Below the pieces are notes generated by a model, which was not told the DNA's origin, made no database searches, and saw only the letters and a list, made by a program, of their open reading frames with translations. Positions 1-7,567 of a stretch of 64,000 nucleotides of DNA are shown in pieces (positions within the stretch are counted from its first letter, which is position 1; each line of letters starts with the position of its first letter). Position numbers and translations under genes: made by a program. The DNA is taken from assembly GCA_947382625.1 (NCBI GenBank), contig CANDAG010000016.1, forward strand, positions 1-64,000. The letters are read 5' to 3'. This DNA comes from an uncultured Lachnospiraceae bacterium. GTDB lineage: Bacteria > Bacillota > Clostridia > Lachnospirales > Lachnospiraceae.

Positions 1-57
1 AGCAACTATGCGGTTTTCAGCCATAATTATCAGTGGCTGGTGAATAATTCAGGCTAA
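1..57 (+). CDS. C-terminal end of an unidentified protein (partial)
   Basis: Frame 1 is open from the window edge and ends in TAA at 55-57, giving an 18-residue tail ending in QWLVNNSG. The next gene starts 36 bases later behind its own AGGAG site, so this is probably the end of an upstream gene in the same direction. Too short to assign a family; it could also be a chance open stretch. Confidence 0.35.
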   Translation, partial: SNYAVFSHNYQWLVNNSG

Positions 58-93
58 AATTAAAACAAAAACAACTCAGGAGAACAACCAAAA

Positions 94-1260
94 ATGTCAA
101 ACGAATCCGGAACATGGATCATACACGGTGTCCCAGAGGATGACCCCAGGTGTATCCGCACAGTAGAAGAGGCAATTGCATATATCAACGAGGTGGGATT
201 CTTGCCATTATTTAAGAACGAGATCCCGGGCTTTTCGCTGGAGGAACGCACGGCTCCGGAGTACTGGTGGAGCGGAAACAGGGAGCGGGATCCATGGGAG
301 TGGCGTGAGATCATTGCGGGAAGAGGGCAGATCGCCTACGGAAAGTTTTTTGATAAGAAGGCCGGCTTTATTTCCAGGGAATGGATTCCCTGCTTTGCAA
401 ATTACCGCAGGGACGGATATGATTTTGACGCCCTGTGGGACGATGAGAAGGCCTCCGCCCGCCAGAAGAAGATCATGGATCTTTTTGCAGAGGAGAACAG
501 AGACGCAGAGTTATATTCCTTTGAAGTTAAGCAGAAGGCGGGCTTTGGAAAAGAGGGCGAAAAGAACTTTGAAGGTACCATAACAGACCTTGAGATGAAG
601 ATGTATCTTTGTATGCGGGATTTCCGGCAGAGAAGGAACAGGAAGGGCGAAAGCTATGGCTGGGCCATTGCAGTATATTCCACGCCGGAGCATTTGTGGG
701 GATATGACCATGTGACCTCCGCGTATCAGGAGGACCCTGCCGAGTCCTGGCGGAGGATCATGGGGCGGATGCATGAGATTTGTCCCGAAGCGACGGAGGT
801 TCAGATCCGCAGAGTCGCTGGCATTTCCAAATCCGGCAGTACACTTCCGGGAAGGAAGTCTGGCCGTACCGGAACAAAAAACTGGATCATTCCGGCAAAT
901 CCCCGGTATTATGATGTGGGAGCCGCCTTTGAGGCCTGCAATACCATTACATGGAAACAGAGCAGCGACGTTCATGCAGGGGACCTGGTCTACATATACA
1001 TGGCGGCTCCTTATTCCTCTATCCTGTATAAGTGCAGGGCTATGGAGACTGATATCCCACATCAGGATTCTGCGGATACTACAGACGGGAAGATGGCGAT
1101 GAAGCTGGAGCTTCTGGAGAAATATGAGCCGGGACTTTGGAGCCTCGAGAAGCTGAAGCTTTTTGGCGTGTATGCAGTGCGGGGGCCAAGGAGCATGCCC
1201 GGGGAGCTGAAAAGAGAGATGGAATCGGAGGGTGCAGTGGATGAATCAGGAAACAATTGA
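94..1260 (+). CDS. AlkZ-related protein with C-terminal EVE/MmcQ-like region
   Basis: A 388-residue soluble protein. The N-terminal part has the tryptophan-rich block WWSGNRERDPWEWRE near residues 53-67 and the PCFANYRRDGYDFDAL block, which I recognise from proteins named AlkZ-related (winged-helix DNA glycosylase-like). From about residue 262 a second region starts NWIIPANPRYYD and continues with a tryptophan-containing strand and GDLVYIYMA, which looks like an EVE/PUA-type modified-base reader. A short basic linker separates the two parts. The ATG at 94 follows CAGGAG with good spacing. Its end overlaps the MazG-like gene, so the two are probably co-transcribed. A role in handling damaged or modified bases is inferred from the two domains; the substrate is unknown. 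Confidence 0.6.
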   Translation: MSNESGTWIIHGVPEDDPRCIRTVEEAIAYINEVGFLPLFKNEIPGFSLEERTAPEYWWSGNRERDPWEWREIIAGRGQIAYGKFFDKKAGFISREWIPCFANYRRDGYDFDALWDDEKASARQKKIMDLFAEENRDAELYSFEVKQKAGFGKEGEKNFEGTITDLEMKMYLCMRDFRQRRNRKGESYGWAIAVYSTPEHLWGYDHVTSAYQEDPAESWRRIMGRMHEICPEATEVQIRRVAGISKSGSTLPGRKSGRTGTKNWIIPANPRYYDVGAAFEACNTITWKQSSDVHAGDLVYIYMAAPYSSILYKCRAMETDIPHQDSADTTDGKMAMKLELLEKYEPGLWSLEKLKLFGVYAVRGPRSMPGELKREMESEGAVDESGNN

Positions 1261-1561
1261 CAGGATCCGAAAATTTTCAGATGACAGGGACTGGGAGCAG
1301 TTCCATTCACCGGCCAATCTGGCCAAATCCATTGTGATCGAGTCGGCAGAGCTTCTGGAGTGTTTTCAGTGGGATGAGGAAGGATACGATCTCCAGCATG
1401 TAAAGGAAGAGCTGGCGGATGTTCTGGTATACAGCCAGAATCTGTTAGATAAGCTGGGGCTGGATGCAGATGAGATCGTGAATATGAAAATGGCACAGAA
1501 TGAGGCCAAATATCCTGTAGAGAAAGCAAAAGGCAGCTCCGCCAAGTATGACCAGCTCTGA
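1241..1561 (+). CDS. MazG-like nucleotide pyrophosphohydrolase
   Basis: About 106 residues, all alpha. It shows the MazG/dUTPase-2 metal-binding pattern: ESAELLE followed about 25 residues later by KEELADVLVY (ExxE...ExxD), which coordinates Mg2+ for hydrolysis of NTP to NMP and PPi. The family is often called nucleotide pyrophosphohydrolase and cleans non-canonical nucleotides. I chose ATG 1241 rather than GTG 1232 because GGAGGG at 1227-1232 lies at ideal distance from 1241. The start overlaps the end of the AlkZ-related gene by 20 bases, consistent with translational coupling and a shared nucleotide or DNA-quality role (inference). Confidence 0.8.
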   Translation: MNQETIDRIRKFSDDRDWEQFHSPANLAKSIVIESAELLECFQWDEEGYDLQHVKEELADVLVYSQNLLDKLGLDADEIVNMKMAQNEAKYPVEKAKGSSAKYDQL

Positions 1562-1643
1562 CTGGGAGCAAGACAGAGGGCAAGACGGTGAGCAGACAGT
1601 GAGCAAGCAGTGTGGAGATAGAGAGCAGGCAGTGAGCCGCCCT

Positions 1644-3440
1644 TTAACTGAAAATCCCCTTATCCGCCAGTATCTTCAGGGCAATCTCGCTTGCGGCCTT
1701 GCTGTCCGCATGATCCTCTCCCTGAATATTAATGGCAAAGAACCAGGTGTTGCCTTCGGATTCCACATAACCGATAAACCAGCCTTTTACATTTTTTCCG
1801 TTGATGGTTCCGGTGCCGGTCTTTCCGGACAGGACGGACTCTCCGGAGGCGGAAAGCCTGAGGGAATCCTTGACAGCCTGTACATTTTCGGGTTTCAGGG
1901 AGAATTCATTGGCATAGAGCCTTTTTAACAATTCCACCTGCTCTATGGCAGAGATTTTCAGGGAAGACTCCATCCAAAATTCTGATATACCGCCGGAGAG
2001 ATCCTGGTTGCCGTAATCGATGGCCTGATAAAATTCCTTTATTGCATCCATCCCGGCTTCTCTGTCCAGAGTCTGAAAATACCAGTTTACGGAATTTGCC
2101 ATGGCGGTGGATAAGGTCTGATCCCGGTTCCACTCAGAGAAAGGGTAGGATTGCCTGTTCCATTTCAAATAGGAAGAATCGGGAGTGATTGATCCGTTTT
2201 CCAGAGCAAGCAGGGCACTGTAGATTTTGTAGGTGGAATCCGGCGAAAACCGTCTGGATGCAAAATCTTCATTATAAATATCCCAGGCGTCCGCACCTGC
2301 GTCATACAAGACAAAAGAACCCTCATAATCCCCAAAAAGCTCTGACAGATCATCCATATAGATTACAGCGTCCTTCGGAAGGGAAGCCCTTGTGCCCGAT
2401 GCCAGAACCGGAATAAATGTGGTGGATTCCAGAAGCAGGAGGATCATGGATGTAAAAAGAATGCCTTCTTTTATCCGGAAGCGCCTGGTTCGGGGCCTGT
2501 ATAAGGCAATATTCAGAATCCGCTTTTTGATCTGCGTTGTGCTTCCGCCGATTCCGGTGACCAGCGAGAAAGGAGAGCGTGATACCTTCTGGGCAAAGTT
2601 AAGCAGAGTGTTGCCGTACCCGATATGGTCATCGGTATCCAGCATCTGCAGGACAAAGGTATCACAGGCGATTTCCCGGTCGATCCTGACTTCCCTAAGC
2701 GCATACCAGACAACCGGGTTAAACCAGTAGATAATGGCAGCCCCGTTCATCAGGCAGTTGATGAAGGCATCCTTGTGCTTGTAGTGCTGCAATTCATGCA
2801 GAAGCATATACCGCATATCCTGTTCGTTAAAATCCGAGATCAGGTGGATAGGGATATAAATGCGGGGACGAAACATTCCTACGATAACGGGCGATTTCAA
2901 AAACGCCGTGCTGCAGACAGGGATATTCCGCCTGATCTGCATTTCTTCCATACATTTCAGACAAAGGGCTCTGGCCTTCCGGCTCTGGAGCGGGAGGGCG
3001 GATTTTTCCATCCGATACAGACGGATCCTGGAGCTTATCATAGAAAAGCTCATGGCCAGCATTCCACCTGCCCATAATACAAAAAGAAGACATCCCCAAA
3101 AAGAGGCGGAAGCCCTTGTAACTGAAACTCCGTAATTCTCCATCCAGTCGGCGGCAGGAAGAGGCGCGGCAGAGGTGGGAATCCCGCCATTTGCCTCCGG
3201 CGAAAGGACAGATCCCGCAGCGTGGAAAAGGGCTGCTAATCGGGAGAAGCCTGCCGGACGGACAGATAAAAAGGGAACTGCAAGGATCACCGGCAGCAAA
3301 AACCAGATGCGATACTGACTTTCGCCGGATAAATAGTTCCTGAAGATTCTTTTAAGCAGCAGGATGACGCCGATGATGATGCTGACAAATATATTGCAGA
3401 ATAAAAAGTGTATGCCGAAAGAATTCATAGCAGATACCAT
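1644..3440 (-). CDS. blaR1: BlaR1-like M56 peptidase / penicillin-binding sensor
   Basis: A 598-residue membrane sensor-transducer. N-terminal hydrophobic helices (about residues 8-30 and 44-60, then one near 115-135) frame an M56 zinc-protease domain with HELQH near residue 215, followed by further membrane helices. The C-terminal extracellular domain resembles a class D beta-lactamase/transpeptidase sensor: STYK (SxxK), SVN (SxN) and SGKTGTG (KTG) occur in order. In the family, beta-lactam acylation activates the cytoplasmic protease, which inactivates the BlaI repressor. The gene lies 57 bases downstream of blaI with GAGGAG before ATG 3440, so the pair is one operon. No separate beta-lactamase gene is visible nearby, so the regulated target is unknown. 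Confidence 0.88.
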   Translation of the reverse strand: MVSAMNSFGIHFLFCNIFVSIIIGVILLLKRIFRNYLSGESQYRIWFLLPVILAVPFLSVRPAGFSRLAALFHAAGSVLSPEANGGIPTSAAPLPAADWMENYGVSVTRASASFWGCLLFVLWAGGMLAMSFSMISSRIRLYRMEKSALPLQSRKARALCLKCMEEMQIRRNIPVCSTAFLKSPVIVGMFRPRIYIPIHLISDFNEQDMRYMLLHELQHYKHKDAFINCLMNGAAIIYWFNPVVWYALREVRIDREIACDTFVLQMLDTDDHIGYGNTLLNFAQKVSRSPFSLVTGIGGSTTQIKKRILNIALYRPRTRRFRIKEGILFTSMILLLLESTTFIPVLASGTRASLPKDAVIYMDDLSELFGDYEGSFVLYDAGADAWDIYNEDFASRRFSPDSTYKIYSALLALENGSITPDSSYLKWNRQSYPFSEWNRDQTLSTAMANSVNWYFQTLDREAGMDAIKEFYQAIDYGNQDLSGGISEFWMESSLKISAIEQVELLKRLYANEFSLKPENVQAVKDSLRLSASGESVLSGKTGTGTINGKNVKGWFIGYVESEGNTWFFAINIQGEDHADSKAASEIALKILADKGIFS

Positions 3441-3497
3441 AGCAGATACTCCTCAAAAAGACAGCTCTTATGGAATATAAGGATAAAATGTGGGGCG

Positions 3498-3947
3498 TTA
3501 CATTTCCTGTTCTTCATCACTGAGCCGATCCGCGGAACGCGTCGGCATTTGATCACTGAGCCGATCCGCGGAGTGTGTCGATGTTTGATCAAGAAGCGCC
3601 CGCAGATCATCGATCTCCGAGTCGGAAAGTCTGTCGTTTTCCAGATAAGCGGACAGCATAGCCGAGATATTCCCGCCATAAAACTTTTTGAGGAAGGAAT
3701 TGCTTTCCTGATCCACATATTCGCTTTCCGCTACTAAGGGAGTGTAAACAAACACACGGCTCTCCTTTTCATAGGTGATGGCTTTTTTGGTGGTCAGCCG
3801 TTTGATCAGGGTCTGGATGGTCTTAGGACTCCAGGAGGAGGTCGGGCTCAGCTTTTCTATGATTTCATTGGTGCTGATGGGGGCATGCTTCCATATGATG
3901 CGCATGACCTCAAATTCGGCTTCGGATATTTGGGGGAGTTGTTTCAT
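3498..3947 (-). CDS. blaI: BlaI/MecI-family repressor with repeat-extended tail
   Basis: Residues 1-120 are a standard BlaI/MecI winged-helix repressor (ISEAEFEVMRIIWK, then SWSPKTIQTLIKRL as the recognition region) plus the dimerisation/cleavage segment. The usual length is about 120-130 residues; here 149. The extra tail is two 12-residue units, DQTSTHSADRLS and DQMPTRSADRLS, followed by an acidic end, and is encoded by a 36-bp tandem repeat. It is expected to dimerise, bind its own promoter and be cut by the BlaR1 pathway. The operator-like palindrome overlaps the promoter start region upstream. Confidence 0.88.
   Translation of the reverse strand: MKQLPQISEAEFEVMRIIWKHAPISTNEIIEKLSPTSSWSPKTIQTLIKRLTTKKAITYEKESRVFVYTPLVAESEYVDQESNSFLKKFYGGNISAMLSAYLENDRLSDSEIDDLRALLDQTSTHSADRLSDQMPTRSADRLSDEEQEM
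3519..3590 (-). repeat. Two in-frame 36-bp tandem repeats in the blaI 3' end
   Basis: Units 3555-3590 and 3519-3554 (read on the minus strand) both start GATCAAA and end CGCGGATCGGCTCAGT, and each encodes 12 residues beginning DQ. A second 36-bp pair with the same start word lies inside the glycosyltransferase gene at 60733-60804. Confidence 0.8.
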
Positions 3948-4045
3948 GCTTGCTCCGTTCCTGCACAGCTATCTGTGCATTTTTCAGTTCAATAAGCTGC
4001 CTCGCGAAGCGTGACAGCGCCTGCTATAAGGGTGTAGCTTTAAGT

Positions 4046-4094
4046 ATTACGGTTGTAATAAAAATATTATAGTAGGATTTCACAGCAGTGTCAA
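4046..4094 (-). promoter_or_regulatory. blaI-blaR1 promoter with BlaI-type operator
   Basis: On the minus strand there is TTGACA (4089-4094), a 17-base spacer and TATAAT (4066-4071), a perfect consensus promoter. Immediately downstream is the palindrome ATTAC-GGTT-GTAAT (4046-4059), which resembles the BlaI/MecI TACAnnTGTA operator and covers the expected transcription start. Autorepression of blaI-blaR1 is inferred. Confidence 0.75.
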
Positions 4095-4116
4095 CGGGAA
4101 AAGGAACATGAATTAA

Positions 4117-4145
4117 TAAAAAGCTGGCAAGCCAGCTTTTTATTT
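4117..4145. terminator. Bidirectional terminator at the end of upp
   Basis: Perfect stem AAAAGCTGGC / GCCAGCTTTT (4119-4140) with a two-base loop. A-rich and T-rich flanks allow termination in both directions. It abuts the upp stop codon. Confidence 0.75.
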
Positions 4146-4787
4146 TGTCCCGAAAATCCGATCCCCGGCATCTCCCAGCCCAGGGCAGATATAGGCATGA
4201 TCATTTAAGCATCTGTCAAGATGTCCCACATAGATCTGGATATCCGGATGTGCTTCATGGAGGCGCTTTAATCCTTCCGGGGCAGCTATGATGCACATGA
4301 ATTTGATGCGCTTTCCGCCGTGCTGCTTGATGAAGTCTACAGCCTCGGCGCCGGAGCCGCCGGTTGCCAGCATGGGGTCTACCACGATAATGGTCCTCTG
4401 GTCGATGGGCTCAGGGAGCTTGCAGTAATATTCATGAGGCTCGTGAGTCACAGGATCCCTGTAAAGACCGATATGGCCAACCTTTGCGGAGGGCACAAGG
4501 GCTAGGATTCCGTTCACCATGCCCAGACCGGCGCGCAGGATAGGTACAACTGCCATTTTTTTGCCGGAGATCATAGGCGTCATGCAGGTCTCGATGGGTG
4601 TTTTGACCGCTACATCCTCTAAAGGAAGGTCACCTAAGGCTTCGTAGCCCATAAGCATGGCGATCTCCTCGATCAGCTTCCGAAATTCGTTGGTACCCGT
4701 ATTTTCGTCGCGGAGACGGGAAATTTTGTGCTGGATCAGCGGGTGGTTCAAGATATAAGCGTTTGGCATGTTCTCTAAATGTTCCAT
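4140..4787 (-). CDS. upp: Uracil phosphoribosyltransferase
   Basis: 215 residues, close to the ~209 typical of the family. It converts uracil + PRPP to UMP (pyrimidine salvage, cytoplasm). The PRPP-binding segment [11 protein letters not shown] near residues 133-143 and the GHIGLYRD and PILRAGLGM blocks are all present, as is the C-terminal uracil-binding region [12 protein letters not shown] 4787 follows GGAGGAG. It is transcribed divergently from the uracil permease uraA, so import and conversion of uracil are neighbours. A minus-strand promoter lies just upstream. Confidence 0.95.
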   Translation of the reverse strand: MEHLENMPNAYILNHPLIQHKISRLRDENTGTNEFRKLIEEIAMLMGYEALGDLPLEDVAVKTPIETCMTPMISGKKMAVVPILRAGLGMVNGILALVPSAKVGHIGLYRDPVTHEPHEYYCKLPEPIDQRTIIVVDPMLATGGSGAEAVDFIKQHGGKRIKFMCIIAAPEGLKRLHEAHPDIQIYVGHLDRCLNDHAYICPGLGDAGDRIFGTK

Positions 4788-4823
4788 AGCAGTTCTCCTC
4801 CATCTGTTGTAGTGTTATCTGAA

Positions 4824-4852
4824 ATTTTAGTGCAGTCTGGCAGAGAAGTCAA
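4824..4852 (-). promoter_or_regulatory. upp promoter
   Basis: Minus-strand TTGACT (4847-4852), 17-base spacer, TAAAAT (4824-4829), about 35 bases upstream of the upp start. Confidence 0.55.
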
Positions 4853-4913
4853 CAAATCAATCCATAAAATATACAAAGAACGAAAAAATTTTTATAAATA
4901 TTTAATATTTTCC

Positions 4914-4942
4914 TTGTCATAATGGCAAAGAGCAAGTATACT
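4914..4942 (+). promoter_or_regulatory. uraA promoter
   Basis: TTGTCA (4914-4919), 17-base spacer, TATACT (4937-4942). Transcription would start near 4950, giving a ~70-base leader before uraA that holds a PyrR-like hairpin. Confidence 0.55.
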
Positions 4943-4959
4943 CATAGGAGCGTAAATCT

Positions 4960-4987
4960 GCGGCAGGCCCCGGGAGGGATCCGCCGC
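4960..4987 (+). promoter_or_regulatory. Possible PyrR-binding hairpin in the uraA leader
   Basis: GCGGC (4960-4964) pairs with GCCGC (4983-4987). The enclosed segment contains CCCGGGAGG, which fits the core CCNGNGAGG of the PyrR RNA recognition loop. The hairpin ends 34 bases before the uraA start. PyrR control of uracil permease genes is known in Firmicutes; the match here is to the core only. Confidence 0.4.
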
Positions 4988-5021
4988 GCCATTTTCAAAA
5001 GAATAACAGGAGGATATTTCA

Positions 5022-6395
5022 ATGACAAAGCAGCAGGAAGCAATTCGGGACGCCAGGACACTGGGGATTCCCAAGATGCTGATTTTGGGATTGCAGCACA
5101 TGTTCGCCATGTTCGGTGCGACGATCCTGGTACCAATTCTGGTAAATGTTTATTTTGAGGGAGAAGGACTTTCGATTCAGGTAACCTTGATCTGTGCAGG
5201 GCTTGGAACTTTGTTTTTCCATCTTTGTTCCAAATTAAAGGTACCTGCATTCTTAGGTTCTTCTTTTGCGTTTCTGGGCGGTTTCCAGACCGTGGCACAG
5301 CTGGATACCGGCATTTTTGCAGGGATGAGTATGGGAGAGAAGCTTCCCTACGCCTGCGGAGGTATTGTAGTGGCCGGGGCCTTGTACCTGGTGCTGGCGC
5401 TTGTGATCAAGCTTCTGGGAGTAAAAAAGGTTATGAAATTCCTTCCTCCGGTAGTGACAGGCCCCATGATCATCTGCATCGGACTTTCCCTGGCGCCCTC
5501 TGCCGTATCCAATGCATCCACCAACTGGCTCCTTGCGATCATCGCACTGGGAACCATCATTATCTTTAATATCTGGGGAAAGGGGATGTTCAAGATCATT
5601 CCCATCCTTATGGGTGTAGTGATCTCCTATGGGGCGGCGCTGTGCTTTAATGCCATCGGCTTTACCAACCCGGACGGAAGCGCTATTTTGAATTTTGCCG
5701 GGGTACAGGCTGCAAATTGGGTGGGGCTTCCGCCTTTCCAGCTCTGCAAATTTGACCTGACAGCCATTCTGGTCATGGCTCCCATCGCTCTGGCTACCAT
5801 GATGGAGCATATCGGCGATATGTCTGCGATCTCTGCAACAGTAGGCGAAAACTTCATAGAGGATCCGGGGCTTCACCGGACGCTGATCGGCGACGGACTT
5901 GCTACCTCCTTATCCGCACTGGTGGGCGGCCCTGCCAATACCACCTATGGAGAAAATACTGGCGTTCTGGAGCTCAGCAAGGTGTATGATCCCAACGTGA
6001 TTCGCCTTGCCGCTGTCTATGCGGTGGTGCTCAGCTTTATTCCCAAGATGGCAGAGATCATCGGTTCTATTCCCTCTGCGATCATCGGCGGCGTGAGCTT
6101 CATGCTTTACGGAATGATCTCCGCTATCGGCGTGAGAAATATCGTGGAAAACAGAGTGGACTTTACCAAGTCAAGGAATTTGATCATTGCAGCAGTCATT
6201 CTGGTGTGCGGCCTGGGCTTCAGCAGCGGCCTGACCTTTACTGTGGGGACTACCTCCATTACGCTGACCGGACTTGCCATCGCAGCGCTGGCAGGCATTT
6301 TGTTAAATGCCATCCTGCCTGGAAATGACTATGTTTTCGGCAGCAACCCTCAGGCAGACGGAAACCGGGGAGTAGATATGCGTCCCGGCACATGA
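5022..6395 (+). CDS. uraA: Uracil/xanthine permease family transporter
   Basis: A 457-residue polytopic membrane protein of the NCS2/NAT family, near the usual length, with about 14 hydrophobic segments. Family marks include LGLQHMFAMFGATILVP at the N-terminus, the substrate-site region TMMEHIGDMSAIS with its conserved glutamate, and GGPANTTYGENTG in the signature loop. It most likely imports uracil with H+. AGGAGG at 5009-5014 supports ATG 5022. Divergence from upp and a leader hairpin resembling a PyrR site support uracil as the substrate over xanthine. Confidence 0.92.
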   Translation: MTKQQEAIRDARTLGIPKMLILGLQHMFAMFGATILVPILVNVYFEGEGLSIQVTLICAGLGTLFFHLCSKLKVPAFLGSSFAFLGGFQTVAQLDTGIFAGMSMGEKLPYACGGIVVAGALYLVLALVIKLLGVKKVMKFLPPVVTGPMIICIGLSLAPSAVSNASTNWLLAIIALGTIIIFNIWGKGMFKIIPILMGVVISYGAALCFNAIGFTNPDGSAILNFAGVQAANWVGLPPFQLCKFDLTAILVMAPIALATMMEHIGDMSAISATVGENFIEDPGLHRTLIGDGLATSLSALVGGPANTTYGENTGVLELSKVYDPNVIRLAAVYAVVLSFIPKMAEIIGSIPSAIIGGVSFMLYGMISAIGVRNIVENRVDFTKSRNLIIAAVILVCGLGFSSGLTFTVGTTSITLTGLAIAALAGILLNAILPGNDYVFGSNPQADGNRGVDMRPGT

Positions 6396-6457
6396 AAAAG
6401 ACAAAAAGGATCGGTCTTTGTTTGTTATAAAAGTAAGATAAACAAAAATATTAAAGC

Positions 6458-6540
6458 AGCCGCTTTTGCCGGAATTCCGGAAGGGCGGCCGTCTTGCCAG
6501 ACAACAGATGGCTCGCGATGCGGGTCATCTGTTGTTTGGT
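6458..6540 (+). terminator. Two hairpins after uraA, probable terminator region
   Basis: First hairpin: GCCGC (6459-6463) pairs with GCGGC (6485-6489) around the palindrome CCGGAATTCCGG. Second: ACAACAGATG (6501-6510) pairs perfectly with CATCTGTTGT (6526-6535), followed by a modest T-rich run. The second is the better terminator candidate. Confidence 0.45.
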
Positions 6541-6558
6541 TAAAATTTTTAATTCCTC

Positions 6559-6585
6559 TAAAGTCTTTTGAAAATTATCCGATAC
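6559..6585 (+). promoter_or_regulatory. Sigma-D (sigma-28) promoter for flgM operon
   Basis: TAAA (6559-6562), exactly 15 bases, TCCGATAC (6578-6585), matching the flagellar sigma consensus TAAA-N15-GCCGATAT. A TATAAT overlaps downstream (6587-6592) but its -35 is poor. Confidence 0.8.
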
Positions 6586-6668
6586 TTATAATGTAATAAA
6601 TAATGGAAACTATACGTTTATGTATTGGTATCAAGGATTGGATGAGATCCACGGAAGGAGGAATCCGA

Positions 6669-6944
6669 ATGCGTATAGAAGCTTATACACAGGTACAGAA
6701 GCTCTACGATACGAAGAAAACCAAGAAGGCAGCCCCCGGCAGCAGTGTGAATGCTTCCGATCAGCTTCAGATTTCCAGCCTGGGCAAGGATATACAGTGG
6801 GCCAAGCAGGCGGTAGCGGAGAGCCGTGACGTCAGGGAGGACGTGATCGGGCCTATCAAGGCAAGGATTCAGTCAGGCAGCTATGAAGTGAGCACAGACA
6901 GCTTTGCAGATAAATTAATGCAGAAGTATGAAGAATTGAGGTAA
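6669..6944 (+). CDS. flgM: Anti-sigma-28 factor FlgM
   Basis: 91 residues, the usual size. FlgM holds the flagellar sigma factor inactive until the hook is complete and FlgM is exported. The C-terminal half (DIQWAKQAVAESRDVRED, then KARIQSGSYEVSTDSFADKL) carries the typical sigma-binding pattern ending in a predicted helix. I chose ATG 6669 because AAGGAGG (6655-6661) precedes it; a longer frame from 6603 lacks a ribosome site. First gene of the late flagellar operon, behind a sigma-D promoter, so it is autoregulated. Confidence 0.92.
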   Translation: MRIEAYTQVQKLYDTKKTKKAAPGSSVNASDQLQISSLGKDIQWAKQAVAESRDVREDVIGPIKARIQSGSYEVSTDSFADKLMQKYEELR

Positions 6945-6947
6945 TCA

Positions 6948-7466
6948 ATGGCAAGTTTGATGGAGAACCTGATAGAAGTACTGGACTTGGAAGGTCAGGA
7001 ATATGAGGACTTGCTTGAGTTATCAACGAAGAAAACGTCGGTCATTGTAGCCGGCGGATTGGATGATTTAGCCAAGATCACGGATGAAGAACAAAACGTT
7101 GTCGGCAAAATTAATCGTCTGGAACAAAAAAGACAGGAAGTATATGCTGATATCGCCAACGTAATTAACAGGGATGTTAACACACTGATGCTTACGGATC
7201 TTATTAATATGCTGAAGGATAGGCCCGAGGAGCAGCAGAAATTGGCTAGAGTACACGATAGACTGAGCACAGCCGTTCATAAGGTGAGAAGCGTGAATGA
7301 ACAGAACAGGATCCTGATAGAGAATGCTCTGGAAATGGTTGAGTTTGATATGAACATGCTTCAGGCCATGAAGACGGCGCCGGAAACGGCCAACTACAAC
7401 AGGGGCGCTTTTAATACAGGGATGCCCATGGGAGTGGACGGAAACGGTTTTGATGCCAAGCAGTGA
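6948..7466 (+). CDS. flgN: FlgN-family export chaperone
   Basis: 172 residues, almost wholly helical with heptad-like leucines, starting three bases after flgM stop. FlgN chaperones the hook-filament junction proteins FlgK and FlgL to the flagellar type III export gate. Identification rests on the position between flgM and flgK, the size, and FlgN-like features (ENLIEVLDLEGQEYEDLLEL and a C-terminal NxGxxF-like tail). The C-terminal ~30 residues are low-complexity and glycine/asparagine-rich, as is common in this family. Confidence 0.8.
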   Translation: MASLMENLIEVLDLEGQEYEDLLELSTKKTSVIVAGGLDDLAKITDEEQNVVGKINRLEQKRQEVYADIANVINRDVNTLMLTDLINMLKDRPEEQQKLARVHDRLSTAVHKVRSVNEQNRILIENALEMVEFDMNMLQAMKTAPETANYNRGAFNTGMPMGVDGNGFDAKQ

Positions 7467-7567
7467 TCCCTGAGATTCTGGAAGATCAGGAAGTTATGGA
7501 TTTTCTTTCGGCAGACTCGTCGGGTGCGTGGGCCTGCCGGTTATGACAAAGTTGGAGGATATCAGTT

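Noticed and set aside
5253-5876. Minus-strand open frame (207 codons) opposite uraA
   Set aside because: uraA is unambiguous and this frame has no recognisable motif.
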